NCBI GenBank assembly: GCA_944326545.1
Contig: CALVEH010000001.1
Location: 197,422-261,421 of the forward strand
Source of the DNA: Candidatus Gastranaerophilales bacterium
Lineage (GTDB): Bacteria > Cyanobacteriota > Vampirovibrionia > Gastranaerophilales > Gastranaerophilaceae
Direction: 5' to 3'
DNA: 64,000 nt
In this document: positions 1-8,947 of the stretch, piece after piece
How positions within the stretch are numbered: position 1 is the first letter of the stretch
Layout: each line of letters starts with the position of its first letter
Position numbers and translations under genes: made by a program
Notes under the pieces: generated by a model
What the model was told of the DNA's origin: nothing
Database searches by the model: none
What the model saw: the letters and a program-made list of their open reading frames with translations, nothing else

Positions 1-49
1 AAGTATTATATCAAGCGTAACAAATTTTATAAAAAAACACTGATTTTGC

Positions 50-55
50 TATAAT
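50..55 (+). promoter_or_regulatory. -10 box for leaderless GT39 gene
   Basis: A perfect TATAAT sits six bases before the ATG at 62. A transcript starting 6-7 bases after the box would begin at or next to the start codon, and no Shine-Dalgarno sequence is present. The transcription start is inferred. Confidence 0.55.
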
Positions 56-61
56 AAAACT

Positions 62-1792
62 ATGAAATCCATACACAAAACAACTTTCTTTTTAATAGCA
101 ATAACCTTTTTGGCTTTTATTTTGAGATGGGCAGATGTCAATAGTGCAGCGTTATGGATTGATGAACTTTATTGTTTTGATATAGCATCTAAAACAAGTG
201 TTATAGAAATACTAAAAACAGTATTCCTCACAGATTTGCATGCACCTTTGTTTTTTATAATTTTGCATTTCTGGATGAAATTAGTCGGCACAAGCGACAA
301 AGCTTTAATTCTTTTGCCTGTACTTTTTTCAACACTCAGCATACCTGTTGGGTATTTTTTATCAAAAAAACTTTTTAACGAAAAAACAGCTGTTATCTTT
401 TCTATATTTAATACAATAAGCGCGTTGGAAATTTATTACGCACAAGAACTTAAATTTTATTCTCTTTTGCCAATACTTGGGTTAATAAGTGTGTATTGTT
501 TTCTAAAAATAGTACAAGAATTCGACATAAAAAATGCAATATACCTGTTTCTAGCAAACACAATAATTGTTTACACCTTTAATGCAGGGGTATTTTTTGT
601 CGCCGCGGAATTTATTGTTGGCTTAGCTTATTTGTTAATAAAAAAAGGCAAAAAGTTTAAAAACTATTTGTACAGCTTCGTTGCAACAACAATATTTTAT
701 CTGCCATATTGTTATTTTCAGATAAAAACAATGCTTTCTGTTAACAACGGTTTGTGCTCTTTATTTGATATTTTTCACTTTGATATGGGATTTGTTTTTT
801 CGCTTATCCAAAATTTTCTTACACCGGCACTTGTTAATATTTCGAATAATTCAATAAATTACAACCAACTGGTTTTCATAAAAGAAAATGGCATAGTTCC
901 TTTTATATTCTATGTTTTAATATTTTTGATATTGTCTTTGTATGCAATATATCTGTCATTAAAAGAAAAGTCAGAAAAAAGTATATTGATTATTTCTTTA
1001 TCAGTTTTATTTATTACAATACTGATAACTTTGGCAAACCTGCATGTTATACCTCTTGTTACAAGATACACAGTACTTGTACATTTAAACATATTGCTTG
1101 TTATTGCTTTTGGGCTTTCAAAAGTAACAAACCAAAAACTACTTCAGGCATCTATATTTAGCGTTGTTGCAATTTCTTTATTTAGTTTTTTATTTTATAA
1201 AGATTCTGCTATCAAAAGACAATCTTCATTCCACTACTACAGTGCAGAAGCTCTTATGAAAGCAAAAGCCGATAAAAATGATTTAGTAATAATGCCATAC
1301 TTTGGCAGATTTTTATACAAATATTTTGACAAATCGCAGTTGATAGACTACAGAGCAGAAGAGTTATTAATGAATTCTGATACATTTTTAATGAAAGAAA
1401 CCTTCAACTACACAGACAAACAATATTCTCAAAAAGACAAAAGTGGCATGTTAATGCAGCAATATGTAGAACAGACAAAAGCACCAAAAGATTTAGAAAA
1501 ATATTTTACGGAAAACTATATTTCAAAACTAAAAAACGGACAGAGAATATTTTTAATAGAAAATTACAATATGTACATAATCCCAGATAACCTATATGTG
1601 CCAATGATTTCTAACTTAAATATTGACAAAAAAAATCTAAATGAGCTTGAAAAAAATGCAAAATATGCTATTCTTTATACAAAAATACTTAGAAATTTAG
1701 AAGAAATATTATCCCAACATTTAACATTAAAAGGAGTGTATCAGTCAGAACTGCAAGATGTAAAAATTTTTGAATTTGTGTTTAAAAAATAG
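62..1792 (+). CDS. GT39-type membrane glycosyltransferase
   Basis: Polytopic inner-membrane protein of 576 residues with roughly ten hydrophobic segments in the first 400 and a soluble C-terminal third. The first periplasmic loop carries the acidic pair of the family (WIDE at about 32-35), followed by HAP at 60-62 and YYAQELKFYS near 125, the usual landmarks of ArnT/PMT-like GT39 enzymes. These transfer a sugar from a polyprenyl phosphate carrier to a lipid, glycan or protein acceptor on the outer face of the inner membrane. The acceptor cannot be read from the sequence. It is followed 34 bases later by an unrelated zinc-knuckle protein. Start chosen at the ATG six bases after a TATAAT box. 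Confidence 0.8.
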   Translation: MKSIHKTTFFLIAITFLAFILRWADVNSAALWIDELYCFDIASKTSVIEILKTVFLTDLHAPLFFIILHFWMKLVGTSDKALILLPVLFSTLSIPVGYFLSKKLFNEKTAVIFSIFNTISALEIYYAQELKFYSLLPILGLISVYCFLKIVQEFDIKNAIYLFLANTIIVYTFNAGVFFVAAEFIVGLAYLLIKKGKKFKNYLYSFVATTIFYLPYCYFQIKTMLSVNNGLCSLFDIFHFDMGFVFSLIQNFLTPALVNISNNSINYNQLVFIKENGIVPFIFYVLIFLILSLYAIYLSLKEKSEKSILIISLSVLFITILITLANLHVIPLVTRYTVLVHLNILLVIAFGLSKVTNQKLLQASIFSVVAISLFSFLFYKDSAIKRQSSFHYYSAEALMKAKADKNDLVIMPYFGRFLYKYFDKSQLIDYRAEELLMNSDTFLMKETFNYTDKQYSQKDKSGMLMQQYVEQTKAPKDLEKYFTENYISKLKNGQRIFLIENYNMYIIPDNLYVPMISNLNIDKKNLNELEKNAKYAILYTKILRNLEEILSQHLTLKGVYQSELQDVKIFEFVFKK

Positions 1793-1826
1793 CAATTTTT
1801 GGTCAAAGGATGTTTTTTATTAAGAT

Positions 1827-3857
1827 ATGAAAATACCGAATGATTTTAACAACAGAATCAACGGTAGTACATCGGTTAATCATTTTTCTTCAGGTAGTGC
1901 GGTAACAAGTGGAAGTGTAAACAAAAAAGAATGTGGTAAATCGCTGTATGCCTATAGGCCCATTAATTTTCAAGGCATAGATACTATTGCCTTTATTGGT
2001 GAGCTTAAATCGCTGGATAACATGCATTGTCCGTTATGCGGTACAAAGATGCTGTCTGCAAAAGAATATCAGCAATGTATGAAAGAAGCTGATGGAATAA
2101 ACACACCTGAGGAGTTTTGTAATTATCTTGAAAAATATTCAGACAATATTGTTCCTGAAATGAAAAATATTGTTAAAGACTCAAAACTAATGTTCTACAA
2201 ATTGCGTAATCCTGAAATGGAACCATTCTTAACGGCTTTAAAAGAAGGGTGCTCTAAAAAAACAGCGCAAGTATTAGAAAAAACAAATGAAAATTTTGAC
2301 AATATTATAAAAAATAAAAACTTAACAACAAACGACAAAAAAATATTGTCTGATTGTCAAAAAGAAATAAATTACCTTTATCAAAATAAATCAAGACAAG
2401 CTTTACTAAAATATTTGGATGTATCGTTTAAAAACACTGTTAAACTTCTTCAAAATCAAGACAAAACAGAAATATACAAAAACATTTCTAACAAATTAAA
2501 AATAGCTTGCAGACAAGAGCTTCTTTTTGACAAAGGAACTATAACTCAATCAAATAATGAAAAAATACAAAAAACTGTTTTAAAAAATTTATTCCACTAT
2601 TCAAAATCAGATATACATAAAGTTAATACAAGCAAAGATGCTCAAAAAGGCAGCATCTTAAATATGATGTTGAGTTGTGAATATTGCGCAGCTGAACAAA
2701 GAAACATATACAAACTAACCTCATCTGAAGAAACTCAATATTATTACAAACATTTGCAAGAGCTTGCGGACGCAGCCTTGCAAGGTAAATTAGAAAGCAA
2801 CAAATCTTACCCGATAACTCTTGCAAGTTTTGTCAGAGATACTTCTAATGATAGATTAAACCCTGATGACAATGATGCTGCATTAAAACAACTATCAGGG
2901 ATTACCGGCGTAAAAAAAGAAAGAGAAATAAACTTTGAACTGGTAAAACATAACGGAATCCCTTGTGCAAGTTGCGGACAAGAAACGATAACGCATGACA
3001 AAAAATGCGAACTTTTTGAAGAAGTAAAAAACAGCAACTCCATGTATGAGATTGCTAAAATATTAGACGATAATAAAAATATTATCAAAAAAAGATACCT
3101 GCCTATTGCAGAAGAGTTTAAAGATTTATTGATAAAACATCCTTACGCTTCTGAGACAGACATTCTCGATAGTTTAAGACAACACAAATATGAACAGATT
3201 AAAGAAGCATTGTTCAACTGTATTTCTATGGCTGCAACAAGTGCAAATATTAACAACTATGATGAACAAAATCAAAATCTGGTCAATGAGTATATAGAAA
3301 ACATTCAAAAAATAATTCTGGAAATAAATAAAGATACAAAATTTGACTACAACAAATATTACCAAATAACACAGTCAACTCTTGGCGCTCTATATGATAG
3401 CAACCGCAATAAATCAATGCTTTTGCAAAAGGTCATTGCACCGATAAAAGAGCTGTACGGATTACAAGCAATTCTTTTCCCGGAAAAAGAGGTAGCAAAA
3501 AAAGTTGGTAACGAAATTAAGGTTATAGCACAAGATATCTTTAAAAATTCTGTAGCTACAATAAATTTGATAGATACCAAAACCGATGGAGCAAAAAATA
3601 TATTAAAAACTGATTCTAAAGGTAGAAAAATAGTCCTTTGCAAATCTTGCAGCTCAGCCAAAAGAGATAAAACTCTAAAATATTGGTATAAGCTGCACCC
3701 GGAAATGAAACAAAACTTACCTAAGAACTTACGCAAAGTAGAAGAACTAATAAAAAATAAAGAGATAACAGGTTTTGAATACTACCCATACGAAATCTTA
3801 GAAAACGTAAGAAAATCTACCGATGGGGAACTTGATATACCACTGAGCTCTCTATAA
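1827..3857 (+). CDS. duplicated zinc-knuckle protein, unknown function
   Basis: I do not recognise this 676-residue protein. It has no signal peptide and no membrane segment. After a disordered Ser/Gly/Asn-rich N-terminus with a PINFQG motif (45-50) it contains two similar halves. Each half opens with a CxxCG pair and closes more than 200 residues later with a second CxxC pair: C68/C71 with C284/C287, and C380/C383 with C605/C608. Both second pairs are followed by a basic A-x-R/K stretch. This suggests two zinc sites, each built from distant cysteine pairs that clamp a long helical insert, and an internal duplication. It ends at a bidirectional terminator shared with fusA. Real gene is likely; function unknown. 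Confidence 0.75.
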   Translation: MKIPNDFNNRINGSTSVNHFSSGSAVTSGSVNKKECGKSLYAYRPINFQGIDTIAFIGELKSLDNMHCPLCGTKMLSAKEYQQCMKEADGINTPEEFCNYLEKYSDNIVPEMKNIVKDSKLMFYKLRNPEMEPFLTALKEGCSKKTAQVLEKTNENFDNIIKNKNLTTNDKKILSDCQKEINYLYQNKSRQALLKYLDVSFKNTVKLLQNQDKTEIYKNISNKLKIACRQELLFDKGTITQSNNEKIQKTVLKNLFHYSKSDIHKVNTSKDAQKGSILNMMLSCEYCAAEQRNIYKLTSSEETQYYYKHLQELADAALQGKLESNKSYPITLASFVRDTSNDRLNPDDNDAALKQLSGITGVKKEREINFELVKHNGIPCASCGQETITHDKKCELFEEVKNSNSMYEIAKILDDNKNIIKKRYLPIAEEFKDLLIKHPYASETDILDSLRQHKYEQIKEALFNCISMAATSANINNYDEQNQNLVNEYIENIQKIILEINKDTKFDYNKYYQITQSTLGALYDSNRNKSMLLQKVIAPIKELYGLQAILFPEKEVAKKVGNEIKVIAQDIFKNSVATINLIDTKTDGAKNILKTDSKGRKIVLCKSCSSAKRDKTLKYWYKLHPEMKQNLPKNLRKVEELIKNKEITGFEYYPYEILENVRKSTDGELDIPLSSL

Positions 3858-3871
3858 AATTTTAATAAAAA

Positions 3872-3905
3872 AAACCGGCTATGTTTAACATAACCGGTTT
3901 TAATT
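3872..3905. terminator. bidirectional terminator between 1827-3857 gene and fusA
   Basis: Inverted repeat aaaccgg-ctatg / cataaccggttt with a T-rich tail on the plus side and an A8 run (T8 on the minus strand) on the other side, lying between two convergent genes. Confidence 0.85.
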
Positions 3906-3922
3906 TTATGAATATTGAAAAC

Positions 3923-6007
3923 CTATGCAGATGCACCTGATTTTTCAATAATTTCTTTTTCGATGTTAGCAGGTACTTGTTCATACTTGCTGAATTCCAT
4001 AGAGAATGTACCTCTACCTTGAGTTTTTGAACGGATATCAGTTGCATAACCGAACATTTCTGCAAGAGGAACAGTAGCTCTGATTTTTTGGATTCCAGTA
4101 CCTTCGATGATTTCCATACCTTCAACACGACCACGTCTTGAAGAAATATCACCGATGATATCACCAGTATTTTCTTCAGGAACTTCGATTTCTACTTTCA
4201 TCATAGGTTCAAGGATGCAAGGTTTAGCTTTTCTTGTACCTTCTTTGATAGCCATAGAACCGGCAATTTTAAATGCCATTTCTGAAGAGTCAACTTCGTG
4301 GTAAGAACCATCGTACAATGTAACTTTAACGTCAATCATTGGGAATCCTGCTAAGATACCGCCTTCAAGAGCTTCTTCCATACCTTTTCTTGCAGGTTCG
4401 ATGTATTCTTTAGGAATAGCACCACCAACGATTTTGTTTTCGAATACGAATCCTGCGTTTTCTTCAGCAGGTTCGATTTGAATTTTAACGTGACCGTATT
4501 GACCTTTACCACCAGATTGTCTGATGAATTTAGAATCTTGATCAGCATTACCTCTGATTGTTTCTCTGTAAGCAACTTGAGGTTTACCAACGTTAGCATC
4601 AACTTTAAATTCTCTTAAAAGTCTGTCAACGATGATGTCTAAGTGCAACTCACCCATACCAGAGATGATAGTTTGACCGGTTTCTGTATCAGATTTAACT
4701 CTGAATGAAGGATCTTCTTCAGCAAGTTTTTGAAGAGCGATACCCATTTTATCTTGGTCAGCTTTTGTTTTAGGTTCGATAGCTACAGAAATTACAGGCT
4801 CTGGGAATGACATTCTTTCCAAGATAATTGGAGCTTTTTCATCACACAATGTATCACCTGTAGTTGTATCTTTAAGACCAACAGCTGCACAAATGTCACC
4901 TGCGTATACTTCTTGGATTTCGTTTCTTTGATCAGCATACATTTGTACAAGTCTTGAAATACGTTCTTTTTTGCCGTTTGTAGCATTCAATACATAAGAA
5001 CCTGAAGTTAACTTACCTGAGTAAACACGCAAGAATGTTAAACGACCTACATAAGGGTCTGTCATAACTTTAAATGCAAGAGCTGCAAATGGTTCTGATT
5101 CAGAAGAATGTCTTTCAACTTTTGTACCGTCTTCCAATTCACCATCAATAGCTTTAACATCAACCGGAGAAGGAAGATAATCAACAACGTTGTCTAACAA
5201 CAACTGAACGCCTTTGTTTTTGAAAGCAGTACCACAGCAAACAGGAACAATTTTGTTGTCACAAGTAGCTTTTCTTAAAACTTTCTTCAATTCTTCCATT
5301 GTAGGCTCTTCGCCTTCAAGGAATTTCATCATCAATTCGTCATCATGTTCAGAAATTGCTTCAACCAAAGCAGCATGATATTCGTTAGCTTTTTCTACCA
5401 TATCAGCAGGAATATCTTCAACCTTGATATCTGTACCCAAATCATTAGTATAGATGTGAGCTTTCATATCGATAAGGTCAACAATACCTGTAAATTGATC
5501 TTCAGCACCGATAGGCAATTGGATCGGATGCGCATTAGCACCAAGTCTGTTTCTCAATTGATCAACAACACGATAGAAGTTAGCACCTGTTCTGTCCATT
5601 TTGTTAACAAATACCATTCTTGGTACTTCATATCTGTTAGCTTGTCTCCATACTGTTTCTGATTGTGATTGAACACCACCTACTGCACAAAATACTGCTA
5701 CTACACCGTCTAATACACGTAAAGAACGTTCTACTTCGATAGTGAAGTCAACGTGACCAGGGGTGTCAATGATATTTAATTGGTGACCTTTCCACATAGC
5801 TGTAACAGCAGCTGATTGGATAGTGATACCACGTTCTCTTTCTTGATCCATAAAGTCGGTAACAGCCGCACCATCGTGAACTTCACCTAATTTGTGAGTT
5901 TTACCTGTGTAAAACAAGATACGTTCAGTAGTAGTTGTTTTACCTGCGTCGATGTGAGCTGCAATCCCGAAGTTTCTAACCTTTTCTAATGGGACTTGTC
6001 TTGCCAT
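3923..6007 (-). CDS. fusA: Elongation factor G
   Basis: GTPase of 694 residues that drives translocation of tRNA and mRNA on the ribosome and, with RRF, ribosome recycling. The P-loop AHIDAGKT is at 17-24, followed by RGITI (switch region), DTPGHVDF and NKMD, then domains II to V, including the conserved [19 protein letters not shown] stretch of domain IV. Length and order are standard. Start at the ATG behind an A/G-rich ribosome site (AAGGAAAAAAAG). It is monocistronic here rather than part of a str operon with rpsL, rpsG and tuf, since its upstream neighbour is a small membrane protein with its own terminator. Confidence 0.98.
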   Translation of the reverse strand: MARQVPLEKVRNFGIAAHIDAGKTTTTERILFYTGKTHKLGEVHDGAAVTDFMDQERERGITIQSAAVTAMWKGHQLNIIDTPGHVDFTIEVERSLRVLDGVVAVFCAVGGVQSQSETVWRQANRYEVPRMVFVNKMDRTGANFYRVVDQLRNRLGANAHPIQLPIGAEDQFTGIVDLIDMKAHIYTNDLGTDIKVEDIPADMVEKANEYHAALVEAISEHDDELMMKFLEGEEPTMEELKKVLRKATCDNKIVPVCCGTAFKNKGVQLLLDNVVDYLPSPVDVKAIDGELEDGTKVERHSSESEPFAALAFKVMTDPYVGRLTFLRVYSGKLTSGSYVLNATNGKKERISRLVQMYADQRNEIQEVYAGDICAAVGLKDTTTGDTLCDEKAPIILERMSFPEPVISVAIEPKTKADQDKMGIALQKLAEEDPSFRVKSDTETGQTIISGMGELHLDIIVDRLLREFKVDANVGKPQVAYRETIRGNADQDSKFIRQSGGKGQYGHVKIQIEPAEENAGFVFENKIVGGAIPKEYIEPARKGMEEALEGGILAGFPMIDVKVTLYDGSYHEVDSSEMAFKIAGSMAIKEGTRKAKPCILEPMMKVEIEVPEENTGDIIGDISSRRGRVEGMEIIEGTGIQKIRATVPLAEMFGYATDIRSKTQGRGTFSMEFSKYEQVPANIEKEIIEKSGASA

Positions 6008-6181
6008 CTTTTTTTCCTTTTTTTATTTACTAGTACTACGATTATTTTTTTGTCATTCCGAATATGTTTTGGAATTGTTAAACTTAACATTGTAAAACAA
6101 ATTCAAGGTGACATACAGACAACAAAGTGCTATCTTACAAAAATTCTTACATAAAAATGAAATTTTTTAAAGAATAAATTA

Positions 6182-6215
6182 AAAACGCTTCATATTTAAT
6201 AATATAAAGCGTTTT
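6182..6215 (-). terminator. terminator after the 6241-6606 gene
   Basis: Stem AAAACGCTT / AAGCGTTTT extended by an AT-rich inner stem, with a T5 tract on the minus strand. It closes the small membrane protein gene ahead of the fusA leader. Confidence 0.75.
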
Positions 6216-6240
6216 CATAAAAATTATATTAAGAAAAATG

Positions 6241-6606
6241 TTAGTTATTTTTCTTTGCCATAAGTGAGCCAATAGCAGTAAATACAAGGCCGATAACAGC
6301 AAACGCTGCACCCATAAATGCTGCTCTGCCGCCAATTTCTTTGAGAGGCATCAATTCTTTATTTTTGAATGCAACACGCCAAAGGTTTGTTAACCCGTCA
6401 AAAATACCGCTAACAATAGCACCTGCTGCAAACTGAGTTGCTGTGTAACCTGCTAATAATTTTGCTTTTGAAGGTTTTTTACCTAAAATTTGTTCTTTGT
6501 TTTCAACAACAAAAGGTTTATCCTGTGTTTGCGGATTGTCACCAAATGACTGTTTTCTTGTTGTACCGCAACAATTTGTACCTATAGAATTTAACGGTTG
6601 AATCAT
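6241..6606 (-). CDS. small two-helix membrane protein, unknown
   Basis: Protein of 121 residues that I cannot assign. The N-terminal 50 residues are polar and hold a CC pair (NCCGTT). Two hydrophobic segments follow, at about 52-70 and 93-113, with a basic C-terminal tail, so it is probably an inner-membrane hairpin. The segment between helices (GLTNLWRVAFKN) is amphipathic. GGAG precedes the ATG at about nine bases. It resembles in general style the other short Gly/Ala-rich hypothetical proteins of this window, but no clear alignment could be made by eye. Confidence 0.65.
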   Translation of the reverse strand: MIQPLNSIGTNCCGTTRKQSFGDNPQTQDKPFVVENKEQILGKKPSKAKLLAGYTATQFAAGAIVSGIFDGLTNLWRVAFKNKELMPLKEIGGRAAFMGAAFAVIGLVFTAIGSLMAKKNN

Positions 6607-6678
6607 GTCTTCACACTCCTTTTACACTTACCAGTATAAAACGCTTAACAGATTTTTTTTGCTACTGCTATGTTGAAA

Positions 6679-6708
6679 TGTAACATAAGTTATTATATGT
6701 GTTACAAT
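6679..6708 (+). promoter_or_regulatory. operator-like inverted repeat overlapping a -10 box
   Basis: TGTAACA and TGTTACA are perfect inverted arms 14 bases apart (6679-6685 and 6700-6706). The right arm overlaps TACAAT at 6703-6708, a good -10 for the gene at 6734, which also has GGAG before its ATG. The layout suits a repressor site; the regulator is unknown. Confidence 0.4.
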
Positions 6709-6733
6709 TATTACAAACACTTGGAGATTTCTA

Positions 6734-7201
6734 ATGGACGAAAAACATTTAATTCTTGAACAATACAGAATCTATAACGAGATGAAAGAAAGTTTCATTA
6801 ATCGTTCTTTTGCGATAAACAGATTTTTTATGATACTTTCTGCAGTATTTTTGTTTGCATTAATTTTTTCTAAAATGTTTATGCCAACAGAATATTTTCT
6901 TTTGCTTGGCGTTGATATATTTGGAATCGCAGCTTGTATTATGTGGATTTCCAATCAGGATGCTTATTCTTCAATAATCAAAATAAAATACAATTCTGTC
7001 ATAGAAAAGCTTGAAGAAGACCTTCCTAAAGCTCCAAACAAAGAAGAATATAAAGAGCTATCAGACCAACGTTCCAACAAAAGAGTTGTATTAGTAAAAG
7101 ACATCCAAAAATGGTTTGCAATACTTTTGATGTTTGTCTTTTTGGGTAACACTATTATAGATACGGTTAATGCAGTTTTATCATCTATAATAGGCAAATA
7201 A
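6734..7201 (+). CDS. RipA-like small membrane protein
   Basis: Protein of 155 residues with two closely spaced hydrophobic segments (about 29-49 and 54-72), a cytoplasmic coiled region, and a third segment near the C-terminus (about 122-145). The stretch after the second helix (NQDAYSSIIKIKYNSVIEKL, then a nearby LPKAP) resembles the motif of the RipA family of octameric membrane proteins, in which a Y/N-rich K-F/Y-x-V-I-x-x-L-E-x-x-LP run is typical. That assignment is by eye and tentative. Function in the family is poorly known. GGAG sits eight bases before the ATG. Confidence 0.6.
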   Translation: MDEKHLILEQYRIYNEMKESFINRSFAINRFFMILSAVFLFALIFSKMFMPTEYFLLLGVDIFGIAACIMWISNQDAYSSIIKIKYNSVIEKLEEDLPKAPNKEEYKELSDQRSNKRVVLVKDIQKWFAILLMFVFLGNTIIDTVNAVLSSIIGK

Positions 7202-7253
7202 TTTTATACTTTTTACGCATTTTATTTTTGTTAAACAAATCCATAATGGATTT

Positions 7254-7523
7254 ATGAAAAATGATATAGAAATTTATACAATACCAACATGCCCGTTTTG
7301 CCAAAAAGCAAAAGATAAGTTAAGCGATAACTATCTTGATTATATAGAGCACGACATCTCTCATAACGAAGAAGAACTCCGCCACAAATTAGCAGAGCTT
7401 TTCGAAATACCATCAGGCCGTGCTACAGTACCGCAAATAACAATTAACGGTAAATATATAGGCGGCTATTCAGAGTTAAAAGAACTTATAAATTCGGGAA
7501 AATTAAACCAATATTTGAATTGA
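7254..7523 (+). CDS. grxC: Glutaredoxin
   Basis: Thioredoxin-fold oxidoreductase of 89 residues that reduces disulfides with glutathione or an equivalent thiol. The dithiol active site CPFC lies at about 14-17 (TIPTCPFCQKAK). TVPQITINGKYIGGYSEL carries the cis-proline TVP loop and the GG-x-S/D motif that binds glutathione. Length is normal for class I glutaredoxins. A CATAAT box lies six bases before the ATG with no ribosome site, so the message may be leaderless. It could supply electrons in place of thioredoxin for some reductases, but nothing here shows its partner. Confidence 0.93.
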   Translation: MKNDIEIYTIPTCPFCQKAKDKLSDNYLDYIEHDISHNEEELRHKLAELFEIPSGRATVPQITINGKYIGGYSELKELINSGKLNQYLN

Positions 7524-7558
7524 TTTAATATTGGTTGGATAGAGTATGTAAAATTATT

Positions 7559-8932
7559 TTATTGCTTTTCTAACCAAGCAATAGATTCAATATGATATGA
7601 GTGACAGAACATATCAACAGGTTGGATATATTTAGTTTTAAAGCCGTTTTTATGCAAGTATTTTAAGTCTCTTGCCAAAGTGGAAGGATTGCAGGAAACA
7701 TAAATAATTGCTTTTTCTGTCAATTTTATGGCAATGTCGAGCGATTCTTGTTCGCAGCCTTTGCGAGGCGGGTCAAGTACAGTAACGTCGAATTTTTCAC
7801 CATTTCCTATAAGTTCTTTGAAGATATTTTTTGCATCACCGTTTAAAGCGGTAAGGTTTTTTATGTTATTTAGCTCAACGTTTTTGGCTGCGTCTTTAGT
7901 TGCGCTTGGTGCTTCTTCTACAGATACGACTTCTTTTGCTATATCGCTGAGCCATATTCCAAAACTGGATACTCCTGAGTATGCATCAAGAATACGCGGG
8001 CTTTTATAGTTGTTTTTGATTATATCTTTTACTGTGTTAAAAATATTTTTAGCTGAATCGATATTTACCTGAAAGAAGCTATTGGCAGAAATTTGATAGA
8101 TTTTGTCGTCTATTTTTTCTGTAATATGGTTTTCGCCGAGAATTTTTCTTGTATCGTTGCTTAAAATAAGATTGGTTTTATTGGGGTTGTAGTTAACAAG
8201 ACAACCTTTTATGTGGGCAAACTCGTCCATTAGTTTTTTTGAAAGTTTTTTAAATTTGTCGTGTAATTTTGTTGCATTTACTACAAAGATTACAATAAGC
8301 TCGTTTTCTGATTGACTGTATCTGTAGACAATGTGTTTTAAATCGCCTTTATGAATTTTTTCGTTGTAGCCGGAGATGCCTAATTCCTGTGTATTTTGTC
8401 GTATGAACTCTGTTATTTTATCAATGATTTTAGGTTGAATCGGGCAAAATTTTATATTCACAAGTTCGTGGGAACCTTTTTTGTAATACCCGACAAGAAG
8501 TCGTTTTGATACTTTTGTTTGTGAAACCGGGTATTGAATTTTGGAACGAAAAGCCTTTGTTTTTGGAGAAGGTATAACTTCTTTTATTTCTATGTCTTCG
8601 CCTGTAAATTTTTTTACTGTTTCTTCTACGATATTTCTTTTTTGTTCAAGCTGAAAATCGTAATCAATATGTTGCCAACCACACCCGCCGCATACGTTGT
8701 GCATAGGACAAAACGGTTTTATTCTATGCGGTGAAGGTTCAAGAATTTCTTCTATGGTTGCATTTGCATAGCTTTTATTGGCTTTTGTAATCTTTACTTT
8801 TAATTTATCTTGAGGACAACCGCCTTCTATAAACACAGGGTATCCGTCAATTTTTGCTATCGCATCACCTTCATACACGAGTTTTTCGGGTATTATTTCG
8901 ATGATGTCTCCGCCTTTTAAAATCTTTTCCAT
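7559..8932 (-). CDS. rlmD: 23S rRNA m5U methyltransferase, RlmD/TrmA family
   Basis: S-adenosylmethionine-dependent RNA uracil C5-methyltransferase, 457 residues. Domains in order: N-terminal TRAM domain (about 1-60), iron-sulfur cluster cysteines C75, C81, C84 with C163 as the likely fourth ligand, the RNA-binding subdomain, then the Rossmann methylase core (DAYSGVSSFG near 315, LDPPRKGC near 390) and the catalytic cysteine in VSCNPSTLARDL. The family includes RlmD, RlmCD and TrmA; the [4Fe-4S] motif excludes TrmA and fits RlmD or RlmCD, but the exact target uridine cannot be told. It follows the GT2 gene by 15 bases on the same strand, so the two are probably co-transcribed. Confidence 0.9.
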   Translation of the reverse strand: MEKILKGGDIIEIIPEKLVYEGDAIAKIDGYPVFIEGGCPQDKLKVKITKANKSYANATIEEILEPSPHRIKPFCPMHNVCGGCGWQHIDYDFQLEQKRNIVEETVKKFTGEDIEIKEVIPSPKTKAFRSKIQYPVSQTKVSKRLLVGYYKKGSHELVNIKFCPIQPKIIDKITEFIRQNTQELGISGYNEKIHKGDLKHIVYRYSQSENELIVIFVVNATKLHDKFKKLSKKLMDEFAHIKGCLVNYNPNKTNLILSNDTRKILGENHITEKIDDKIYQISANSFFQVNIDSAKNIFNTVKDIIKNNYKSPRILDAYSGVSSFGIWLSDIAKEVVSVEEAPSATKDAAKNVELNNIKNLTALNGDAKNIFKELIGNGEKFDVTVLDPPRKGCEQESLDIAIKLTEKAIIYVSCNPSTLARDLKYLHKNGFKTKYIQPVDMFCHSYHIESIAWLEKQ

Positions 8933-8947
8933 AATAAATCCGTTTAT

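Noticed and set aside
910-1092. Short open frames inside larger genes on the opposite strand (for example 2623-2826 and 3862-4164)
   Set aside because: They lie inside well-supported genes in another frame, without ribosome sites or recognisable motifs.
7506-7536. Inverted repeat AACCAATATT/AATATTGGTT at the end of the glutaredoxin gene as a terminator
   Set aside because: The stem overlaps the stop codon and no T tract follows; too weak to call.
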